From Cupriavidus gilardii (GTDB lineage: Bacteria > Pseudomonadota > Gammaproteobacteria > Burkholderiales > Burkholderiaceae): DNA of 64,000 nucleotides. Made by a program: the position numbers and the translations under genes. Positions 1 to 7,283 of this stretch are shown here, one piece after another. The stretch lies in the NCBI RefSeq assembly GCF_013314895.1, contig NZ_JABTYE010000007.1, positions 161,475 to 225,474 on the forward strand, read 5' to 3'. Positions within the stretch are counted from its first letter, which is position 1. Each line of letters starts with the position of its first letter. A model generated the notes under the pieces. It ran no database searches, was not told where the DNA came from, and was given only the letters and a program-made list of their open reading frames with translations.

Positions 1-317
1 CGTCGCGCGAGCAGGCCCCGCAGGCGTTGCGCCATCTCGGTGTGGCGGCGGTGATCGCGCCATCGTTCGCCGGTCTGTTCTATCGCAACGCCTTGAATCT
101 CGGTCTGCCGGCGCTGGTCTGCGCGGACACCAGCCGACTGATCGATGGCGAGCGGGCAACGCTGGAACTGGACGACGCCGCCATCGTGCTCGCCGATGGC
201 ACCCACGTACCGTGCGAGCCGATCCCGGCGTTTCTGCTCGACATGCTGCGCGCCGGCGGGCTGATTCCGCATCTGAAGGGGCGGCTGGCGCAGCAACAGG
301 CCTGCCCCCCCCACTGA
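1..317 (+). CDS. leuD: 3-isopropylmalate dehydratase small subunit, C-terminal part (cut by window edge)
   Basis: LeuD is the small subunit of isopropylmalate isomerase, which interconverts 2- and 3-isopropylmalate in leucine biosynthesis. The reading frame is open from base 3 and begins in the conserved swivel-domain motif, reading SREQAPQAL followed by VIAPSFAGLFYRNALNLGLP, which is diagnostic of LeuD/aconitase-type small subunits. About 104 residues remain, so roughly the first half of the protein and its start lie outside the window. The large subunit LeuC would be expected upstream. The next gene converges on it with 17 bp between stop codons. Related small subunits of other hydro-lyases (homoaconitase, dimethylmaleate hydratase) share these motifs, so the exact substrate is less certain than the family. 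Confidence 0.85.
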   Translation, partial: SREQAPQALRHLGVAAVIAPSFAGLFYRNALNLGLPALVCADTSRLIDGERATLELDDAAIVLADGTHVPCEPIPAFLLDMLRAGGLIPHLKGRLAQQQACPPH

Positions 318-334
318 ACCGCGCTCAGCCGCAC

Positions 335-1030
335 TCAACCGCCCGAGGCGTTGCGGGCCTCCCGCAGCAGCGCCATCACCTCCTCGTCGGTGGTCTGCTC
401 GAAATCGGCGTAGTACGCGCCCACCGCGCCGAAGCCCTCCGGCACCCACAGCGAAACGCATTCGTCGGCCGCATCCCGCAGCGACGCGAGCCCTTCGACC
501 GAAGCGACCGGCACCGCCGCAATGACCCGAGCCGCCCCGGCATGGCGCGCACTTTCCAGCGCCGCGCGCATCGTCGCACCCGTCGCCACGCCATCGTCGA
601 CCATGATCACGACCCGCTCACGCATCGCCGCCACCGGCGCGCCGCCGCGATAGCGCTGCTGGCGCCGGGCGATCTCTCCCAATTGCCGGCCGCGCTCCAG
701 TTCGAAGGCGCCGCTGTCGACCGCGCGGCGCGTCCATGCATCGTCGTTGGCCACGGTATGCGGCGGCGAGCCGGTGGCATCGCCCTCCACCACCGCCCCA
801 AGCGCCAGTTCGGGATAGCCGGGCGCGCCAATCTTGCGCACCAGCAGGACGTCGAGCATGGCGCCCAACGCGCGGGCAACCTCGAACGCGACGGGCACGC
901 CGCCGCGCGGCAGCGCCAGCACCAGCGGCGGCTCGGCGCCCTCGCGCCTTGCATAGCCGAGTTCACTGAGGCGACGCGCCAGATGGACGCCGGCTTCCCG
1001 GCGATCGGCGAAAAACGGCGGCAGCGGCAT
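335..1030 (-). CDS. phosphoribosyltransferase family protein
   Basis: This is a 231-residue type I phosphoribosyltransferase-fold protein. The PRPP-binding loop is visible as VIMVDDGVATGATM near residues 135-150, and an N-terminal ALPRGGVPVAFEVA block is typical of the stand-alone 'predicted phosphoribosyltransferase' family often found beside stress or hydrolase genes. I chose the start at 1030 because AGGAGG stands a few bases upstream. An upstream in-frame ATG at 1084 has no comparable site. The substrate is not predictable from sequence, and these proteins are usually not purine or pyrimidine salvage enzymes of known specificity. It appears monocistronic, converging on leuD and diverging from the TonB receptor. 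Confidence 0.8.
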   Translation of the reverse strand: MPLPPFFADRREAGVHLARRLSELGYARREGAEPPLVLALPRGGVPVAFEVARALGAMLDVLLVRKIGAPGYPELALGAVVEGDATGSPPHTVANDDAWTRRAVDSGAFELERGRQLGEIARRQQRYRGGAPVAAMRERVVIMVDDGVATGATMRAALESARHAGAARVIAAVPVASVEGLASLRDAADECVSLWVPEGFGAVGAYYADFEQTTDEEVMALLREARNASGG

Positions 1031-1180
1031 CGCGGCCCTCCTGTCCTGTTTGGTGCTCCCCGGGGCGCTGTCATGCCGCGACAAGGCTTCGCGACGTGCA
1101 CGCCCGGCGATTAACCCCGTGACGCGGTCACCCTTTTATGTCCGGCTCGACACATACCGTTACAATGCGAAGGTTAACAA

Positions 1181-1202
1181 GAACGATTCGCATTTATCGT
1201 TC
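1181..1202 (+). promoter_or_regulatory. candidate Fur box upstream of the TonB-dependent receptor
   Basis: A perfect inverted repeat GAACGAT-N8-ATCGTTC, with the core GATTCGCATTTATC, lies 105 bp upstream of the receptor start. The core resembles the AATGATTCTCATT-type sequences bound by Fur in front of iron-uptake receptors. Position and downstream gene fit iron repression. The match is by eye, and Fur itself is not in the window. Confidence 0.5.
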
Positions 1203-1306
1203 GCGACCTGAGCCTCCGACCCGCACGGATCGACGTCACGATCCGCGCCGCCGCACCGCGGCGGCATTCCGCGGGCGTTCTGAAAAAAATATAGACGGAA
1301 CCGACC

Positions 1307-3541
1307 ATGCCACAGCGTGCATCTCTTCGCCGCGGCCGCCACCGCGGCCATGCCCTTCGCCTGACGACTCTCGCCCTGGGCTTGCAAGCCGCCGGCATGG
1401 TCTGGGCCCAGCAGTCCGCCCCGGGCGATGCGTCCGCACCGGCTGCCGCTCCCGCCTCCCCCGCTTCTGCCACCGCAACCGCCACGGCGGCCGGCGAATT
1501 GCCCGCGGTCACCGTGCGCGCCACCAGCGACAACGAAACGGCGACCAGCCCGGTGTTCGGCTTCGTCGCCAAGCGCAGCGCCACCGCCACCAAGACCGAT
1601 ACCCCGGTCATGGAGACGCCACAGTCGATCACCGTGATCACCCGCGACCGCATCGAGGCGCAAGGCGCTCAGTCCGTGCAGCAGGCGATCGGCTATACCG
1701 CGGGCGTCCACGCGGGCCTCTACGGCAACGACAATCGCGGCGACTGGGGACGATTCCGCGGCACCGATTTCACGCAATACCAGGATGGGCTGCTGAACGC
1801 GGTCGGCTTCTACAACAATGTCCGCCCCGATGTGTACGCGCTGGAGCGGATCGACGTGCTGCGCGGTCCGTCCTCGATGCTGTTCGGCCAGGGCGCGGTC
1901 GGCGGCATCCTGAACCTGGTCAGCAAGCGGCCGCAGGCCGAAGCCGCCCGCGAAATCGGCGTGCAGTTCGGCAATAACAACCGCAAGCAGGTGCAGGCCG
2001 ACCTGACCGGCCCGCTCGATGCGGATGGCAAATGGCTGTATCGACTGGTTGCGCTGGCGCGCGACAGCGACACGCATGTCGACTTCGCCCAGGACAATCG
2101 CTATCTGATTGCGCCGTCGCTGACGTATCGGCCGAACAACGATACGTCGTTTACGCTGCTGGCCAATTTCCAGCGCGATGACAGCAATACCACTGCGGGC
2201 TTCTTCCCCTGGAGCGGGATGCTTTACCCGAACCCGGGCGGCCTGAAGATTCGCGACAGCCTGTTCGTCAGCGAGCCGGGCTTCGACCGCTTCAAGGCGG
2301 AACAGGCGGCGATCGGCTACCAGTTCGAGCACAAGGCCAACGAGGTATTCACGTTTCGGCAGAACCTGCGGTATTCGTACAGCACGGTGGATTACCGCAG
2401 CATTTATGCGCGATTCAATGGGCCCAACGGTGGCTGGGTTCCCGGCAGCGACAGGCTGCTGAACCGCACCGTCTATTGGGACAACCCGCGGCTCCGAACC
2501 TTCCTCGTCGACACCCAGGCCCAAGCGAACTTCAACACCGGCAGCGTGCGCCATACCTTGCTGACGGGCCTGGACTATCAGCACGCCGATATCGACGGGC
2601 GCCGAGGCATCAACGGTACCGGCAGCGCCGCGCCGATCGACATCGTCAATCCGGTCTACGGCAATTACGTCGCACCGACGCTGGCCCACGTCAATCCCAC
2701 CAAGCAGATCCAGACCGGCATCTACATGCAGGACCAGATGTCGTGGAACAAATGGCTGCTGATGGTCGGCCTGCGCTACGACTGGTCGCGCGCCTCGCAG
2801 GTGAACACGCCGGCCGGCTCGCGCGATGACAACGAACTGACCAAGCGCGCCGGGCTGATGTATCGCTCGGACATTGGCCTGAATCCGTACATCAGCTATT
2901 CGGAATCCTTCCAGGGCGTACCCGGCAACAACCGCGCTGGCCCACTGAAGCCGCTGCGCGGCAAGCAATGGGAAGCCGGTATCAAATACCAGCCGCCCGG
3001 CAAGAATGCGATGGTGACGATGGCGGTGTTCGATATGCGCGAGAAGAACCGTCGTGCCTCCGGCATCGTCAACGGCGTGGCGGACACCGTGCAGATCGGT
3101 GAGGCCCGCACCCGCGGTTTCGAGGTCGAAGCGCTGGCGTCGCTGAACAACCGTGTCGACCTGCTCGCCAACTACACCTACCTCGACACCCGCATCCTCG
3201 CCGGCAACCCCGCCGAAGTCGACAAGCGCATCGCCAGCATTCCGAAGCATATGGCGTCGCTGTGGGGCACCTACAAGTTCAACCTGTTCGACAAGCCGGG
3301 CTTTTCGGCCGGCGCGGGCGTGCGGTATTTCAGTTCCAGTTACGACGGCACCGACCGCAACAAGGTCAGCGGCGCCACGCTGGTCGACGCCGTGCTGGCC
3401 TACGACCACGGCCCCGTTCGCGTGGCACTGAACGTGAACAACCTGTTCGACAAGGAATATCTGACCACCTGCCTGTCCCGCGGCGACTGCTATTTCGGCT
3501 CGCGCCGGACGGTGGTGGGGAGTGTTACCTACCGGTTCTGA
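1307..3541 (+). CDS. TonB-dependent siderophore receptor
   Basis: This 744-residue outer-membrane receptor probably imports a ferric siderophore, powered by TonB-ExbB-ExbD. It has a signal peptide ending near AVWAQ-like sequence (MVWAQ, residues 31-35), then a plug domain (about 65-190) with TPQSITVITRDRI, DVLRGPSSMLFGQGAVGGILN and NLVSKRP. A 22-strand barrel follows and ends in the outer-membrane C-terminal signature VTYRF with terminal Phe. The layout is that of the FhuA/FhuE/FoxA/FpvA group. No extra N-terminal signalling domain is seen, so direct sigma/anti-sigma signalling is unlikely. It stands alone between a Fur-like box and a strong terminator, which suggests iron-repressed, monocistronic expression. 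The siderophore is unknown because no biosynthesis or permease genes lie nearby. Confidence 0.9.
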   Translation: MPQRASLRRGRHRGHALRLTTLALGLQAAGMVWAQQSAPGDASAPAAAPASPASATATATAAGELPAVTVRATSDNETATSPVFGFVAKRSATATKTDTPVMETPQSITVITRDRIEAQGAQSVQQAIGYTAGVHAGLYGNDNRGDWGRFRGTDFTQYQDGLLNAVGFYNNVRPDVYALERIDVLRGPSSMLFGQGAVGGILNLVSKRPQAEAAREIGVQFGNNNRKQVQADLTGPLDADGKWLYRLVALARDSDTHVDFAQDNRYLIAPSLTYRPNNDTSFTLLANFQRDDSNTTAGFFPWSGMLYPNPGGLKIRDSLFVSEPGFDRFKAEQAAIGYQFEHKANEVFTFRQNLRYSYSTVDYRSIYARFNGPNGGWVPGSDRLLNRTVYWDNPRLRTFLVDTQAQANFNTGSVRHTLLTGLDYQHADIDGRRGINGTGSAAPIDIVNPVYGNYVAPTLAHVNPTKQIQTGIYMQDQMSWNKWLLMVGLRYDWSRASQVNTPAGSRDDNELTKRAGLMYRSDIGLNPYISYSESFQGVPGNNRAGPLKPLRGKQWEAGIKYQPPGKNAMVTMAVFDMREKNRRASGIVNGVADTVQIGEARTRGFEVEALASLNNRVDLLANYTYLDTRILAGNPAEVDKRIASIPKHMASLWGTYKFNLFDKPGFSAGAGVRYFSSSYDGTDRNKVSGATLVDAVLAYDHGPVRVALNVNNLFDKEYLTTCLSRGDCYFGSRRTVVGSVTYRF

Positions 3542-3591
3542 TCCGGGTCGGAATGATGATCGACACTTGGGCTAATGGACGAAGCCTGATT

Positions 3592-3621
3592 GCGCCGCCT
3601 TTGGGCGGCGCTTTTTTTTTT
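3592..3621 (+). terminator. rho-independent terminator of the TonB receptor gene
   Basis: The hairpin GCGCCGCC-TTTG-GGCGGCGC is followed directly by ten T residues, 50 bp after the receptor stop codon. It is the clearest intrinsic terminator in the window. Confidence 0.92.
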
Positions 3622-3788
3622 AAGCCCATCTATTCGAGTGCTCGCCAAGGCACTGTAACGCTCTTCAGTACCCGTCTCCGACACGACACTACCGAACTCT
3701 ATTCGAGGTTAAGCGGCACGGATATCTTGACTTCCTGCGCAAAAAACGCAAAATTCCCGCTTATTCCAACGCCACCCGGGTCAATGAC

Positions 3789-5057
3789 ATGCTCGTCGAG
3801 TTCCGCGTCAAGAACTTCCGCAGCCTTCGTGACGAGCAGGTCCTCAGCCTTGTGGCGTCGAAGGACGCCTCTCTGGCCGACACCAACACGGTCGAATCCG
3901 GGCTCAAAGCCGCTCCCCGGCTTCTGAGCAGCGCTGTCGTTTATGGCGCAAACGCGAGCGGCAAATCCAATCTGATCAAGGCGCTGCAATACATGCGTGG
4001 CGTGGTCGTGGAATCTGCCACGGTCGTACAGCCGGGGCAAACATATGCCGTCCAGCCATTCCGCCTCGACACTGCTTCTGCCGAGGAACCGAGCGAGTTC
4101 GAGGTGACCGTCATCCTGTCCGGCGTGCGGCACCAGTACGGATTTGCCATGACGCAACAACGCATCGTCAGGGAACATCTGCTCGTCTATAAAGCCTTCA
4201 AGCCGCAGCGTTGGTTCGAGCGGCATTACGACGCAAGCTCGGGCAAGGACGTCTACGAGTTCGGGACCGGGCTGAAGGGCTCGAAGACGCTTTGGGAAAA
4301 CGCCACCCGCTCCAATGCGCTATTTCTGTCGATGGCCGCGCAGCTCAACAGCGAAGCGCTGCGGCCGCTATTCGACTGGTTTGCCAGCAGCCTGGTCCTC
4401 TTCAACGAGCAAGCGCTGCTCAACCCGCAGGTCTCGATCGAGATGCTCAAGCAGCCTGGAGGACGCAAGCGGATTTGCGATTTCCTGACTTCGGCCGACA
4501 TCAGCATTGCCGACATCGAAGTCGTGACGCGCAAGGTGCCGGGGCAGACGATGCATTTCGATGTCGCCGCCGGCAAGTCCGAGTTGCGGTACGAGGAAGT
4601 GGAACAGCAGCAATTGCGGTTCTCGCATACCACCGGCCGCGGCACAGCCGTGTTCGATCTAATGGATGAGTCAAGCGGGACACGCAACCTGCTGTTCCTC
4701 GCCGGTCCCGTCCTGGACATTCTCGAGAAGGGTCAGACATTGGTGATCGATGAACTCGACACCAGCCTTCATACGCTTCTGGTTCGCGAATTGGTCCGAA
4801 TGTTTCACCGGCCCGAGATCAATACCGGCGGCGCGCAGCTGATTTTCACGACCCACGATACCTCCCTGCTCGATGCTCCGGATCTCTTCCGACGCGATCA
4901 GATCTGGCTTGTCGAAAAGGACAACGAACAAGCCTCGAACCTGATCGCGCTCGCAGAATTCAGCCCTCGCAAGAATGAAGCGCTGGAGCGCGGATATCTG
5001 ATCGGCCGATATGGCGGCATCCCGTTCGTGCGCGGCGATATCGGGCGACGTCACTGA
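3789..5057 (+). CDS. AAA family ATPase, RloA/AAA_21-like
   Basis: This 422-residue ABC/SMC-like AAA ATPase belongs to the group found in restriction-linked and phage-defence loci. The N-terminus MLVEFRVKNFRSLRDEQ is the typical beta-strand start. Walker A is GANASGKSN (about residues 55-63). The signature-like SSGTRNLLFLAG lies near 295, Walker B is LVIDELDTSLH (about 318-328), and the switch histidine is in IFTTHDTSLLD. The partner in such loci is usually RloB, and the next frame overlaps the stop codon (TGATG) but is only a remnant. The GC content looks lower than that of the flanking genes, consistent with acquisition. No strong ribosome-binding site is seen; an ATG at 3784 is in another frame. 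A weak TTGACT-N17-AAAATT promoter (3727-3755) may drive it. A defence role is inferred from the family, not shown. Confidence 0.75.
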   Translation: MLVEFRVKNFRSLRDEQVLSLVASKDASLADTNTVESGLKAAPRLLSSAVVYGANASGKSNLIKALQYMRGVVVESATVVQPGQTYAVQPFRLDTASAEEPSEFEVTVILSGVRHQYGFAMTQQRIVREHLLVYKAFKPQRWFERHYDASSGKDVYEFGTGLKGSKTLWENATRSNALFLSMAAQLNSEALRPLFDWFASSLVLFNEQALLNPQVSIEMLKQPGGRKRICDFLTSADISIADIEVVTRKVPGQTMHFDVAAGKSELRYEEVEQQQLRFSHTTGRGTAVFDLMDESSGTRNLLFLAGPVLDILEKGQTLVIDELDTSLHTLLVRELVRMFHRPEINTGGAQLIFTTHDTSLLDAPDLFRRDQIWLVEKDNEQASNLIALAEFSPRKNEALERGYLIGRYGGIPFVRGDIGRRH

Positions 5058-5224
5058 TGGCGCGGGATCATTCGGCAAGGGTTCGCCAACGGGACCAGCT
5101 TGACGCCGCGACGCGACGGGCTGAGGAGCTGAGCCGGCGATTCACGGCCGAAATGGCGCCGGAGCCGTACACGGGCGTGGGAGAACTCGTGACACGGCTG
5201 ACTACGCTTAGGGCAGCGCCTTGA
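5057..5224 (+). pseudogene. probable RloB remnant (internally deleted partner of the AAA ATPase)
   Basis: A 55-codon frame starts inside the ATPase stop (TGATG), the arrangement usual for rloA-rloB pairs. Its first residues, MARDHSARVRQRDQLD, resemble the conserved basic start of RloB proteins. Its end, PEPYTGVGELVTRLTTLR, resembles their C-terminal segment, which commonly has a P-x-T-x-V-x-x-LV pattern. Intact RloB is about 200-230 residues, so some 150 residues, including the central acidic putative nuclease-like core, are missing in frame. The homology is from memory of family members and needs a profile search. The alternative is a small unrelated coupled peptide. Confidence 0.5.
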
Positions 5225-5271
5225 TCGTTGAACGGCGGACGAAGCTGAACTGAGCCTTCCGGGTCGGGATC

Positions 5272-6060
5272 TCAGGGCAAAAACGCGCCGATCTCAGCCA
5301 GGAACGCCTCGCGCAATTCCACATTGGACATATGCACCGCCGGCAGCAACACCAGCTTCGCCCCCGGAATTGCGGCCGCGATCTCTTCGCTGTGCTCGGC
5401 GCGCGTAACGGTGTCGAATTTGCCCCCAAGCACCAATGTCGGCCGTGGGATCAGCGCGAGCGTTCGACGCATGTCCATATCGCGAACCGCTGCCAGCGCG
5501 CCGGCAATACCGCGGGCGTCCGTCTTCAGCAGAACCTCCCTGAACGGCCGAATGGCCGGATCGTTCCTCTCGCGCATCTCGGCGGGAAACCAGTTGCCGA
5601 GGAACGCGTCGGCGGTCTCGCTAGGCGTCGCGGCGAGGATCGTTTGAATGCGCGGCTCCCAATCCGCGGCGGGGCCGAGGTAAGCCGCCGTATGCGCCAG
5701 CACCAGGTGGTCGATTCGCTCGGGCGCGTGAACGCCGAGCCATTGCGCGACCATGCCGCCGAGCGATAGCCCGAGGAAGTGGACGCGTTCGAGTTCGAGC
5801 GCATCCATCAGTTCCAGCGCGTCAAGCCCGAGTCGATCCAGCGAGTAGGCGCCGGCCGGCACGTCGGAGGCGCCGTGGCCGCGCATGTCGTAGCGCAGCA
5901 CGCGGAAGCGTTCCAGCAAGTGTGGCATCACGCCGTCCCACATCGACAAATCGGTCGCGATCGAATTGGACAGCATCAGCACCGGGCGGCCAGCCACACC
6001 TTCGAGCCGGTAGGCAATCCGTTGGGCGTCGCTGGTCGTGAAGGTCGAAAACGCTTGCAT
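5272..6060 (-). CDS. pcaD: 3-oxoadipate enol-lactonase (alpha/beta hydrolase)
   Basis: PcaD hydrolyses 3-oxoadipate enol-lactone to 3-oxoadipate in the beta-ketoadipate pathway. The 262-residue protein has the PcaD-type start, with LSNSIATDLSMWD after the first strand. It has the nucleophile elbow GLSLGGMV (Ser about 100), an acid residue in the LGGKFDTVT region and the catalytic His in AVHMSNVE near the C-terminus. Length matches the family (about 260). The start at 6060 is supported by CAGGAG six bases upstream. It stands alone, divergent from a LysR gene by 128 bp, and no other pca genes are present. A related lactone or ester substrate is therefore possible. Confidence 0.8.
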   Translation of the reverse strand: MQAFSTFTTSDAQRIAYRLEGVAGRPVLMLSNSIATDLSMWDGVMPHLLERFRVLRYDMRGHGASDVPAGAYSLDRLGLDALELMDALELERVHFLGLSLGGMVAQWLGVHAPERIDHLVLAHTAAYLGPAADWEPRIQTILAATPSETADAFLGNWFPAEMRERNDPAIRPFREVLLKTDARGIAGALAAVRDMDMRRTLALIPRPTLVLGGKFDTVTRAEHSEEIAAAIPGAKLVLLPAVHMSNVELREAFLAEIGAFLP

Positions 6061-6188
6061 CTCGGTTCTCCTGGAAAGTAGTGGCCCGGCGCAGGTCGAC
6101 GCCGGGGTCATCACAGGAGTCATCGTAGCGGCGGATCGAATCTGCGAAAATTACAAAGTTCTCAATATCTCTGTCACGGAATACGACA

Positions 6189-7106
6189 ATGTCCCGATTC
6201 ACCCTGCAGGATCTGCAGTGCTTCGATGCCGTGGTGCGCGAGGGAGGTTTCCAGGCCGCTGCGGCGGTTCTGCATCGAACGCATCCGGCGGTATTCGCGG
6301 CCGTCGCGCGGCTGGAGCGGCAGCTCGGGTTGGCGCTGCTCGATCGCAGCGGGTACCGGGTCACGCCGACGGAAACCGGCCGTGCCTTTCATCGGCACGC
6401 GCAGTCGCTACTGCGCGAGTTGCACGCGTTGCAGCTTCACGCCGAGCAATTGGCGATGGGAGAGGAAAGCGAACTGCGCGTGGTGATCGGCGACCTGTGT
6501 CCGCCGTCGCAGACGCTACGGCTGCTGGGCCCGTTCTTCGCGGAATACGCCGCAACGCGGCTGGACCTGCACGTCGAAGCGGTGACCGGACCGTGGGAGC
6601 GGCTGTTCGAAGGTGAGGCCGATCTGATCGTGCATCGCGTCGATAAAAGCGATACGCGGATCGAATGGGTGGATCTGTGCAAGATCGAGCTGGTCCCGGT
6701 GGTCGCGCCCGGCTTTCTGCCGTTTCCGGTATCGCGTGCGATCCGCCCCGAGCAATTGCGCCCGCTGACGCAGTGCGTGATCCGCGACAGCGCCCGACAA
6801 CCACTGGCTGTCGAGCATTTCGTCATTGCGGGCGCGCCGCAATGCACGGTGCCCGATCCGTTGATGAAAAAGGAAATCATCCTGCAGGGAATGGCTTGGG
6901 GCCACTTGCCCCGGTTCCTCATCGAGCAGGAGCTGGCGGAAGGAAAACTGCTGTCGATCGCCGGGCGCTATCTTCCCGGCCGTGTCGAGGAACTGGTCGC
7001 CGCCCGCCGGCGCGATCGCCCGCATGGGCCTGTCGCGAACCGTCTGTGGGCGCATCTGGGCAAGGCGGCGCCGAGCTTTCGCGCGGCGCTTCGCCATGGC
7101 GGCTGA
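6189..7106 (+). CDS. LysR-type transcriptional regulator
   Basis: This is a 305-residue LysR-family regulator. The N-terminal winged helix-turn-helix is visible in LQDLQCFDAVVREGGFQAAAAVLHRTHPAVFAAVARLERQL-like sequence (residues 6-45), followed by VTPTETGRAF. The rest is the periplasmic-binding-protein-like effector domain. It diverges from the enol-lactonase with a 128 bp spacer containing an AT-rich stretch around 6148-6180, so it probably regulates that gene and itself. The HTH reads THPAVFAAVARLE rather than the usual S(Q)PAVSxxI, a mild deviation in the recognition helix. The effector is unknown. Confidence 0.85.
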   Translation: MSRFTLQDLQCFDAVVREGGFQAAAAVLHRTHPAVFAAVARLERQLGLALLDRSGYRVTPTETGRAFHRHAQSLLRELHALQLHAEQLAMGEESELRVVIGDLCPPSQTLRLLGPFFAEYAATRLDLHVEAVTGPWERLFEGEADLIVHRVDKSDTRIEWVDLCKIELVPVVAPGFLPFPVSRAIRPEQLRPLTQCVIRDSARQPLAVEHFVIAGAPQCTVPDPLMKKEIILQGMAWGHLPRFLIEQELAEGKLLSIAGRYLPGRVEELVAARRRDRPHGPVANRLWAHLGKAAPSFRAALRHGG

Positions 7107-7209
7107 GCGGGTCGGCGCATCGGGTGCGGCGGGTGCGGCGGTCTGTGCAGGCCGTCCAGCGGCTCGGTATGACGACCAGAGTGGGATAATGGCGCCTCAG
7201 CATTGCCGC

Positions 7210-7258
7210 GCCTTGTTCGCTATCGGACAAGGCCGGCAATTTTGCTCGGCCTTGCCGG
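7210..7258 (+). promoter_or_regulatory. two tandem hairpins in the betT leader
   Basis: The 5' leader contains GCCTTGT-N10-ACAAGGC (7210-7233) followed immediately by CCGGCAA-N12-TTGCCGG (7233-7258). The ribosome-binding site and the start at 7284 come next. The first hairpin could be a LysR-gene terminator without a T tract. The pair could also be a post-transcriptional control structure for the transporter. No known riboswitch consensus was recognised. Confidence 0.35.
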
Positions 7259-7283
7259 GCGGCCAACATGAGGATTCTCGATC

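Noticed and set aside
5272..6060. Part of a protocatechuate (pca) operon
   Set aside because: The protein resembles PcaD, but no pcaB, pcaC, pcaG/H or transferase genes lie near. Only the single-gene family assignment is kept.
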